Positions 1-4,300 of a stretch of 5,014 bases of DNA are shown here, piece after piece. Where the stretch lies: positions 1 through 5,014 of the forward strand of contig QMUB01000116.1 in NCBI GenBank assembly GCA_003663695.1, written 5' to 3'. Under the pieces are notes generated by a model, which was not told where the DNA came from, did no database searches, and saw only the letters and a program-made list of their open reading frames with translations. Position numbers and translations under genes: made by a program. The stretch's first letter is position 1, and each line of letters opens with the position of its first letter. This stretch comes from Thermococci archaeon (GTDB taxonomy: Archaea; Methanobacteriota_B; Thermococci; Thermococcales; Thermococcaceae).

Positions 1-500
1 ACTTCCTCCACAGCAAGGGGCTCCTTGATTTCATTGACTGGGCGGAAAAGATTTTGAATGAGTTCTATCCCTACATAAGAACACCTGTAGACTTTGCAAT
101 TGATTATGAGGGTGAGAGGCTTGAAATTGACCTGCTCAGTGATGAGAAGGCTCTTTTTGATAAGCATTCAATTTTGGATATTGGTAGTAGAACTGTGGAG
201 AAGTATTCACAGCTTTTAAAGAAAGCCAAGATTATCGTTGCAAACGGTCCTATGGGGGTTTTTGAGCGTGAAGAATTTGCTCATGGAACTGTAGGAGTAT
301 TTAGAGCTATTGGGGAGAGCGACGCCTTTTCCATAGTGGGAGGAGGACACAGTATAGCCAGTATATACAAGTACAATATAGAGGGGATATCCCACATAAG
401 CACGGGAGGAGGGGCAATGCTGAGCTTCTTTGGAGGCAAGAGGCTTCCTGTTTGGGAGGCATTTAAAATAAGCTATGAAAGATTCAAAGACAAAGTTTAA
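1..500 (+). CDS. pgk: Phosphoglycerate kinase, C-terminal part (5' truncated by window edge)
   Basis: Phosphoglycerate kinase transfers phosphate between 1,3-bisphosphoglycerate and ADP in the cytoplasm, in lower glycolysis and gluconeogenesis. Seen: the frame is open from base 3 to the TAA at 498-500, about 165 codons, roughly the C-terminal 40% of a normal enzyme of about 410 residues. This is the nucleotide-binding domain. It shows the NGPMGVFE motif (bases 243-266), the glycine-rich GGGHS loop (339-353; His in place of the usual bacterial Asp, which I recall as common in archaeal Pgk), and the family signature HISTGGGA (393-416), followed by FFGGKRLP. The TTG at 54 is internal and is not the start; the real start lies left of the window. 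nob1 follows 24 bp downstream on the same strand. Identity is secure. No frameshift or missing key residue is visible. Confidence 0.96.
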   Translation, partial: FLHSKGLLDFIDWAEKILNEFYPYIRTPVDFAIDYEGERLEIDLLSDEKALFDKHSILDIGSRTVEKYSQLLKKAKIIVANGPMGVFEREEFAHGTVGVFRAIGESDAFSIVGGGHSIASIYKYNIEGISHISTGGGAMLSFFGGKRLPVWEAFKISYERFKDKV

Positions 501-503
501 ATT
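492..503 (+). promoter_or_regulatory. Candidate BRE/TATA promoter of nob1, overlapping the pgk stop codon
   Basis: The stretch AAAGTTTAAATT resembles an archaeal BRE followed by a TATA box. Its TATA part (496-503) is centred about 25 bp upstream of the nob1 ATG at 525. Archaeal transcription usually starts about 25 bp downstream of the TATA centre, so the predicted start falls on or next to the ATG. No Shine-Dalgarno-like sequence lies between the pgk stop and the ATG (the last bases are CTCTCTCTT), which fits a leaderless mRNA. The box covers the last codons and TAA of pgk. The motif is AT-rich and short, so chance occurrence is possible. Confidence 0.4.
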
Positions 504-524
504 CACCATTTCGAACTCTCTCTT

Positions 525-1007
525 ATGCTAGTGATAGATGCCGCAATCTTCATTCAGGGAATTGATGTGGAAGGAGTTACAACGCCGAAGGTTGTGGAGG
601 AAGTCAGGGATAGAGAATCCAAGATCTTTCTTGAGAGTCTGGTAAGTTCGGGGAAAGTTAGGATTATGATGCCGGCTGGAGAGAGCGTGGAATTCGTGAA
701 ATCCAAAGCCATTGAAACGGGGGAGCTTGAAGAACTCAGCGATGCTGATATTGAGGTTTTGGCACTCGCATACGAGCTCAAAGCCACGCTTTTCACGGAT
801 GACTACAATCTTCAGAACATTGCAAGGTTCTTGGGACTGGAGTTTAAAACCCTGAAGAGAGGAATCAAAAAGGCTATAAAATGGCGCTATGTGTGTATAG
901 GCTGTGGTAAAAAGTTCGAACGTTATCCCCATGAAGGGATCTGCCCTGACTGCGGGAGCAAAGTTAAGCTCATTCCAAAAAGGAGAAGAAAGCGTCAGAG
1001 CTCATAG
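525..1007 (+). CDS. nob1: Endoribonuclease Nob1 (PIN domain plus zinc ribbon)
   Basis: Nob1 is the PIN-domain endonuclease that matures the 3' end of small-subunit rRNA in archaea and eukaryotes. Seen: 160 residues, a usual archaeal length. The PIN domain spans residues 1-110, with acidic metal-binding candidates D5 (LVIDAAIF), E25/E26 (VVEEV), D73/D75 (LSDADIE) and D92/D93 (FTDDYN). A short linker leads to a zinc ribbon with C124-x2-C127 and C140-x2-C143, then a very basic tail (KRRRKR, 152-157) suited to RNA contact. The PIN-plus-ribbon order separates Nob1 from VapC-type toxins, which lack the ribbon. No antitoxin gene is adjacent. ATG 525 is the only usable start: the in-frame pgk stop at 498-500 is followed by no other ATG, GTG or TTG. 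There is no ribosome binding site, so the message may be leaderless. The last six codons overlap a candidate C/D sRNA on the opposite strand. Confidence 0.93.
   Translation: MLVIDAAIFIQGIDVEGVTTPKVVEEVRDRESKIFLESLVSSGKVRIMMPAGESVEFVKSKAIETGELEELSDADIEVLALAYELKATLFTDDYNLQNIARFLGLEFKTLKRGIKKAIKWRYVCIGCGKKFERYPHEGICPDCGSKVKLIPKRRRKRQSS
977..991 (-). terminator. T-rich tract after the sRNA/minus-strand operon
   Basis: On the minus strand, the 3' stem of the sRNA runs directly into TTTCTTCTCCTTTTT (991-977), 11 T in 15 bases, ending in five T. Archaeal transcription commonly ends at such T-rich tracts without a hairpin. It would serve both the sRNA and the upstream four-gene operon. It lies inside nob1, where the plus strand encodes the lysine/arginine-rich tail, so the base bias also has a coding explanation. 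Confidence 0.4.
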
Positions 1008-1048
1008 GGTTCTTCATGAATCCGCCCGAGTTTTCTCATCATCCGCTT
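990..1048 (-). ncRNA. Candidate C/D box methylation-guide sRNA
   Basis: Read on the minus strand from 1048 to 990, all parts of an archaeal C/D box sRNA are present. The order is: stem AAGCG (1048-1044); one base G (1043); box C ATGATGA (1042-1036, perfect RUGAUGA); an 11-nt guide GAAAACTCGGG (1035-1025); box D' CGGA (1024-1021, one mismatch to CUGA); a 3-nt spacer TTC; box C' ATGAAGA (1017-1011, one mismatch); a 12-nt guide ACCCTATGAGCT (1010-999); box D CTGA (998-995, perfect); and stem CGCTT (994-990), fully complementary to AAGCG. The unpaired G plus the first two bases of box C give the three-base bulge of a kink-turn bound by L7Ae. Such RNAs form an RNP with L7Ae, Nop5 and fibrillarin and direct 2'-O-methylation of rRNA or tRNA. 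The RNA begins four bases after the stop of the upstream minus-strand operon, is followed by a T-rich tract, and overlaps the end of nob1 in antisense. It has no confirmed target and was not searched against known families. Confidence 0.75.
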
Positions 1049-1051
1049 GTA

Positions 1052-1444
1052 TTATCTCAAATAATATTCAATCTTTTTCCTGAGTTCCCAATCTTGCTTG
1101 ATTTTTTTCCTTAAAAACCTTTTAAGTTGGATATTTTCGGCGAGCATTCCGCTCAGCTTTATGGCGAGAATTTTATTGTCCTCGCTCAAGCCGTACGCCC
1201 TGTACCTCAGGGGAGCCCATCTCCTCTCGAGCTCCGCTGCCTTTGACTTCAAATCTTTTATCTCCTCCTCGACATCTTCAAAGCTTTCAGGTTCCTTAAA
1301 CTCACCTGAGATTATCATTTCAATGATTCTCTCCATACTGACTCCATATCTCTCGCCAATTTTTCTCATCTCTTCTTCAATGTCCTCCGGGATCTTAACT
1401 TCTATCTTCCCGAGCCCCTTTTCAGGCTTTATCCTTAAGAGCAT
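1052..1444 (-). CDS. Hypothetical protein with ribbon-helix-helix-like N-terminus and helical tail
   Basis: I do not recognise this family by name. Seen: 130 charged residues with no signal peptide or membrane segment. Residues 13-48 follow a strand-helix-helix pattern: a short strand KIEVKIP (13-19), a helix from about 20 to 33, a turn GVS (34-36), and a second helix MERIIEMII (37-45). This resembles the ribbon-helix-helix (CopG/Arc-like) DNA-binding fold, usually a dimer. Residues 53-130 are mostly helical, with heptad-like spacing around 56-75 and 88-130, so oligomerisation or partner binding is likely. The ATG at 1444 lies inside the preceding gene and has GGAGG at 1458-1454, nine bases upstream, so the 23-bp overlap looks like translational coupling. 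It is the last gene of the minus operon; four bases after its TAA the sRNA candidate begins. A transcription regulator or nucleoid-associated role is an inference only. Confidence 0.72.
   Translation of the reverse strand: MLLRIKPEKGLGKIEVKIPEDIEEEMRKIGERYGVSMERIIEMIISGEFKEPESFEDVEEEIKDLKSKAAELERRWAPLRYRAYGLSEDNKILAIKLSGMLAENIQLKRFLRKKIKQDWELRKKIEYYLR
1102..1108 (+). terminator. Possible T-tract terminator for nob1
   Basis: The plus strand downstream of nob1 has T4 at 1031-1034, T5 at 1074-1078 and T7 at 1102-1108. The T7 run is the best candidate for ending the pgk/nob1 transcript. It lies within the convergent 130-residue gene, where it encodes lysine codons on the other strand, so it may be only coding composition. 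The two transcripts would then overlap at their 3' ends. Confidence 0.2.
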
Positions 1445-1748
1445 CCCTTTTCTCCTCCAGCTCCCTTCTCAATTGGGCGTTCTCCATTTCGAGCTGCTCT
1501 CTAAGCTTCATCATGGTTTCCCTATCCTCAACAGCCATCTCATAGAATCTCTCGAGCTCTTTTAACTCCTCTTCCATCTCCCTTATTTTCTCCTTGAGCT
1601 TTTTTCTCTGCTCTATCAAAAATTCCTCCTTCTCGGCTTTCAATGTTAGCTCGACTCTGGGCAGATTTTCTCTTATCAGCTCAACTATCCTCTCTTTCCC
1701 GAGTTTCTGAAGCTCTTTGAACTTTTTCTTCGGAACCCTTATTTCCAT
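1422..1748 (-). CDS. Hypothetical coiled-coil protein (108 aa)
   Basis: Not recognised as a named family. Seen: 108 residues, extremely rich in Glu, Lys, Arg and Leu. A short N-terminal part (1-30) reads as strand MEIRVP, then helix KKKFKELQKLG, then helix KERIVELIREN. This faintly recalls the strand-helix-helix start of the next gene's product but is shorter. From about residue 36 to 105 it is one long predicted coiled coil, with Leu/Ile/Met at heptad spacing and no helix-breaking Pro or Gly. There is no membrane segment or signal, so the protein is presumably cytoplasmic. ATG 1748 follows the glycosylase stop by 3 bp, and the GGGGTGA at 1758-1752 overlapping that stop is a fitting ribosome binding site. 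Its 3' end overlaps the next gene by 23 bp. Tight coupling suggests equimolar synthesis with the 130-residue protein and perhaps a mixed coiled coil (inference). Confidence 0.75.
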   Translation of the reverse strand: MEIRVPKKKFKELQKLGKERIVELIRENLPRVELTLKAEKEEFLIEQRKKLKEKIREMEEELKELERFYEMAVEDRETMMKLREQLEMENAQLRRELEEKRDALKDKA

Positions 1749-1751
1749 GAC

Positions 1752-2564
1752 TCACCCCTTCTTCATGAGCCTATCGTAGCAGGTTATATAAAAAGCCAGA
1801 AGAGATTTCCATTTTCCATAGGGCTCTATGATTTCCCTGACATCCTTCTCCTTCACTTCTTTTATCCTCTTCTTGAAAATCTTCGCTATTCCTCTCCTGA
1901 GCCCCAGATCTCCTGCTGGATAAACGTTCTTCCTCAATCCATATGCCAGAAAAAGTTCGGCACTCCATTTTCCAATTCCCCTAAATTTTGTTAAATATTT
2001 TATAGCATCCCTTTCATCAAGCCCTTCGAGATCTAATCTAAGCTCTCCTGAAACGTATTTTGATGTCAGGTCCTTTATGTAAGAAGTGCGATAGCCAAAC
2101 TTTACGCTTTTTATTTCTTCCAGAGAGAGGGAATTTATCCTCTCAGCATTTGGGAAAACATAGAGATCTCCTTTTGGATCTCCAAAGCGTATCACAAGAT
2201 TTCCTATGGTTTTCATGGCAAATTCAAAATTCACCTGCTGCTGGGCTATGACTTCAATAAGAGCCTGATACTTCGAAGGCGCCGCTGGAAGGCTCAATCC
2301 ATAAAACACATCTATCAAAAAGGAGAACTTTGAATCTTCGAGCTGGGAGTAGAATTCCTCCAGTGGGATATCAAGTCCCAGAATAAATTTAATCTTATCC
2401 CGTGCTTCCTTTTGATGTCTCCTTGACGATAGATGCTCCAGATAAAAATCCTTTCCATCAAACCCGGCAATTCCAAATTCAAAGGCCTGCCAAAAGACCC
2501 CGCCCTCCATTTTCCAAGTGTTGTTTTTTATCATTTCATGTGCCGTTTTCTGGAGGTCTATCAT
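1752..2564 (-). CDS. AlkA-like DNA-3-methyladenine glycosylase (HhH-GPD family)
   Basis: Predicted base-excision-repair glycosylase that removes alkylated purines such as 3-methyladenine by cleaving the N-glycosidic bond. Seen: 270 residues. The N-terminal region (1-90) resembles the AlkA-type leading domain. The HhH-GPD core starts at ALIEVIAQQQVNF (101-113). The helix-hairpin-helix is FRGIGKWSAELFLAYGL (194-210), with the GIG hairpin binding DNA backbone. After it comes YPAGDLGLRRG (215-225), whose D219 is the expected catalytic aspartate. GKWKSLLAFYI (250-260) matches the AlkA C-terminal helix. No Lys sits at the usual bifunctional lyase position after the hairpin, and no Fe-S cysteine cluster is present, so a monofunctional AlkA type fits better than Ogg1, AGOG or endonuclease III. 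I start it at ATG 2564, not the in-frame TTG at 2591, because AGGTGAT lies three bases before that ATG. Substrate range cannot be read from sequence. Confidence 0.88.
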   Translation of the reverse strand: MIDLQKTAHEMIKNNTWKMEGGVFWQAFEFGIAGFDGKDFYLEHLSSRRHQKEARDKIKFILGLDIPLEEFYSQLEDSKFSFLIDVFYGLSLPAAPSKYQALIEVIAQQQVNFEFAMKTIGNLVIRFGDPKGDLYVFPNAERINSLSLEEIKSVKFGYRTSYIKDLTSKYVSGELRLDLEGLDERDAIKYLTKFRGIGKWSAELFLAYGLRKNVYPAGDLGLRRGIAKIFKKRIKEVKEKDVREIIEPYGKWKSLLAFYITCYDRLMKKG

Positions 2565-2567
2565 TTT

Positions 2568-2574
2568 ATCACCT
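2568..2574 (-). promoter_or_regulatory. Strong ribosome binding site that fixes the glycosylase start
   Basis: AGGTGAT on the minus strand fully matches the complement of the archaeal 16S rRNA 3' end and sits three bases before ATG 2564. It also contains the TGA stop (2571-2569) of the upstream 96-residue gene. Termination and re-initiation are therefore likely coupled, and the upstream in-frame TTG at 2591 is unlikely to be used. Confidence 0.8.
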
Positions 2575-2859
2575 GTTGAGCCACTTGTCAAGCGTCACCG
2601 GGTTTCTGCTTATTTTCTTCAATGTCGATACATATAAATGCTTCCCATCTCTGGAGCGGAGTATCTCAAGCTCTCCCTTCTCTTCCAGGAAGCGCATTAT
2701 CTCTTTAATTTCCATGTCCCTGACGTTAAACTTTCTTTTGAGAAACTGCCAGAAAGGCTCTTCGTATGAATATCTCGAAGCTCTTTTCACAATTACCCAT
2801 GCGATTTTAATCTTCTCACTCCCTTTAGCCAGGCGAAACTTTATTATCTCGCTCCTCAT
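2569..2859 (-). CDS. Small basic hypothetical protein, possible winged-helix fold
   Basis: Not recognised as a named family. Seen: 96 residues, basic, without signal peptide, membrane segment or cysteine. Residues 15-45 contain several aromatic residues (YSYEEPFWQFL, 30-40). Residues 48-80 read as helix MEIKEIMRFLEEKG, strand ELEILRS, turn RDGK, strand HLYVSTL, a pattern compatible with the recognition helix and wing of a winged-helix domain. That reading is tentative. The ATG at 2859 is the first start after an in-frame TAA (2865-2863). The ribosome binding site is weak: GAGGG lies more than ten bases upstream. It is the first gene of the minus operon, with the glycosylase ATG 4 bp after its stop. 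The position suggests an accessory to, or regulator of, the repair gene, but that is inferred from context only. Confidence 0.75.
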   Translation of the reverse strand: MRSEIIKFRLAKGSEKIKIAWVIVKRASRYSYEEPFWQFLKRKFNVRDMEIKEIMRFLEEKGELEILRSRDGKHLYVSTLKKISRNPVTLDKWLNR

Positions 2860-2966
2860 ACATTATAACTTCCCTCTTTTCCTATTTAGGCTTTTGGTGG
2901 GCATTTATATATGCAAGGGAAAAATTTAATTAACCCAAGAAACAACTTTTATACAAGGTGGTGTAA
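2860..2966 (+). promoter_or_regulatory. Divergent promoter region between the glycosylase operon and nfeD/stomatin
   Basis: This 107-bp gap between two divergent start codons is AT-rich and holds two TATA-like elements. On the minus strand TATATAAA (2911-2904) would give a transcript start near 2881 and a leader of about 22 nt for the 96-residue gene. On the plus strand AAAATTTAATTAA (2921-2933), preceded by a purine-rich GGGA that could act as BRE, would start near 2952 and give nfeD a leader of about 15 nt holding GGTGGTG (2957-2963), three bases before ATG 2967. The first element lies in GCATTTATATATGC (2901-2914), nearly palindromic, so it could also be used rightward. A further inverted repeat CCTATTTAGG (2881-2890) sits at the predicted leftward start. 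Start sites are extrapolated, not observed. Confidence 0.5.
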
Positions 2967-4298
2967 ATGAAGAAAATATTGCTCTTTATCGCTCTCGTCT
3001 TCATGCTTACTCCTGCTTTTGCACAAGCCAAAACCGTTTATGTGGCTCAAATTGAAGGTTCTATAACCTCTTATACTTATGATCAGTTTGATAGCTATAT
3101 AAGTGCAGCTGAGGAGGCCCATGCAAACGCTCTCATAATCACAAAAGACCCCCCCGGAAGAAGGGGCGATGCAATGCAGAACATAATCCAGAGGATACAG
3201 ACTTCGAAGGTGCCAGTTATAATATACGTTTACCCCCAGGGAGCCATAGCAGCTTCCGCAGGGACTTACATAGCCCTCGGTTCTCATTTAATTGCAATGG
3301 CTCCCGGCACCAGCATAGGCGCATGTGAACCCATTTTGGGATATTCACAGAATGGGAGCATAATAAAAGCCCCCGAGAAAACCAAAAACTTTTACATTGC
3401 ATATATACGGAGTTTAGCACAGGCCAGCAACAGGAATGAAAGTGTTGCAGAGCGGTTTATAACCGAAGATTTGAGCTTAACGCCCAAGGAAGCACTTAAA
3501 TACAACGTGATTGAGGTTGAGGCATATGATATAAACGACCTCATCAAAAAGGCAGATGGGATGGAGACAAAGCTTCCAGTGCAGGGGAAGTACGTTAAAC
3601 TCGATTTGAAGGGAGCGGAGATTGTATACCTCCATCCAACGTTAAAGGATCAGCTTATAAGCTATATCACGGATCCAAGCGTTAGCTACATTCTGTTAAC
3701 CCTTGGGATTTGGGCCCTCATATTGGGCTTTCTGAGCCCCGGATGGCATGTGCCTGAGACTGCTGGTGCCGTCATGATAGCCCTTGCAATAATCGGACTT
3801 GGATATTTTGGATACAGAAGTGCAGGGTTGCTTTTAATTCTCCTTGCAATGGTTTTCTTCATAGCAGAGGCATTAACCCCAACTTTCGGCTTGTTCACGG
3901 TTGCTGGATTAGTAACCTTCATCTTGGGAAGTATATTGATGTTCAGCGGAGGTGGAAATGTGGATTATCTCGTCAGTAGCGATGTGTATAAAAATCTGAG
4001 GATAATCATAATAACAGTTGGAGTGTTGCTGGCGCTGTTCTTCGCCTTTGGAATGGCTGCGGTTATAAGGGCCCGTAGAAGAAAAGCCCAGACAGGAAAA
4101 GAGGAATTGGTGGGGATGGTAGGAGAGGTTGTGGAGCCTCTGGCACCCCAGGGAGTTATAAGAATTAGAGGGGAGCTCTGGAAGGCTGAGAGCAAGGACA
4201 AAGATGAGATCCCTATGGGGGAGAAGGTTAGGGTGGTTAAGATGGAAGGTTTAAAGCTTATTGTTGTTGGTTTGAAAAAAGAGGAAGGTGGTGGATAA
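2967..4298 (+). CDS. NfeD-family membrane-bound serine protease (stomatin operon partner, PH1510-like)
   Basis: The P. horikoshii homologue PH1510 is a Ser/Lys protease that cuts the hydrophobic C-terminal region of the partner stomatin. Seen: 443 residues. A signal peptide covers 1 to about 21 ([14 protein letters not shown], then AFAQA). The ClpP/SppA-like protease domain (about 22-200) has Ser97 in AASAGTY and Lys138 in APEKTK, the same numbering as the PH1510 dyad. [13 protein letters not shown] (115-127) is typical of the family. Membrane segments lie at about 240-257, 265-282, 286-304, 307-326 and 344-367. A soluble NfeD OB-like domain fills about 376-440. Odd: where the family has a DTPGG-type motif, this protein reads KDPPGRR (60-66), with Arg in place of the second Gly; see findings. 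ATG 2967 has GGTGGTG three bases upstream. The stop overlaps the stomatin start by one base, so the two are coupled. Confidence 0.93.
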   Translation: MKKILLFIALVFMLTPAFAQAKTVYVAQIEGSITSYTYDQFDSYISAAEEAHANALIITKDPPGRRGDAMQNIIQRIQTSKVPVIIYVYPQGAIAASAGTYIALGSHLIAMAPGTSIGACEPILGYSQNGSIIKAPEKTKNFYIAYIRSLAQASNRNESVAERFITEDLSLTPKEALKYNVIEVEAYDINDLIKKADGMETKLPVQGKYVKLDLKGAEIVYLHPTLKDQLISYITDPSVSYILLTLGIWALILGFLSPGWHVPETAGAVMIALAIIGLGYFGYRSAGLLLILLAMVFFIAEALTPTFGLFTVAGLVTFILGSILMFSGGGNVDYLVSSDVYKNLRIIIITVGVLLALFFAFGMAAVIRARRRKAQTGKEELVGMVGEVVEPLAPQGVIRIRGELWKAESKDKDEIPMGEKVRVVKMEGLKLIVVGLKKEEGGG

Positions 4299-4300
4299 TG
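4287..4300 (+). promoter_or_regulatory. Ribosome binding site and TAATG coupling for stomatin
   Basis: GGTGGTGG (4287-4294) lies three bases before ATG 4298-4300. The TAA of nfeD (4296-4298) shares its last A with that ATG, giving TAATG. This arrangement favours re-initiation by ribosomes that finish nfeD, linking protease and substrate synthesis. Confidence 0.75.

Noticed and set aside
139..145. GTGATGA, a perfect box C match on the plus strand in pgk
   Set aside because: No CTGA box follows at guide distance, there is no closing stem, and it encodes the ordinary SDE of Pgk.
525..1007. VapC-type toxin for the PIN-domain protein
   Set aside because: The C-terminal four-cysteine zinc ribbon and basic tail identify Nob1, and no antitoxin gene is adjacent.
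995..1042. Minus-strand mini-[18 protein letters not shown] ending in TGA
   Set aside because: Both its ATG codons are box C and its TGA is part of box D. No ribosome binding site precedes it, and the sRNA reading explains more of the sequence.
1508..1514. ATGATGA, a box C match on the minus strand in the 108-residue gene
   Set aside because: No D' or D box follows at proper spacing; it is explained by the Met-Met-Lys codons of the coiled coil.
1098..1565. Plus-strand ORF of 155 codons opposite the coiled-coil genes
   Set aside because: Its Ser/Leu/Phe-rich composition mirrors Glu/Lys-rich genes on the other strand, and it has no recognisable domain.
1752..2564. 8-oxoguanine glycosylase (Ogg1/AGOG) or endonuclease III
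   Set aside because: The hairpin GIGKWSAE followed by YPAGDLGLRR is of AlkA type; no lyase lysine at the expected place and no Fe-S cysteine cluster.
3144..3168. Compensating frameshifts as the cause of the odd KDPPGRR in NfeD
   Set aside because: Asp61, Pro63, Gly64 and Arg66 still align with the family motif in the same frame, so three point changes explain it better than insertions and deletions.
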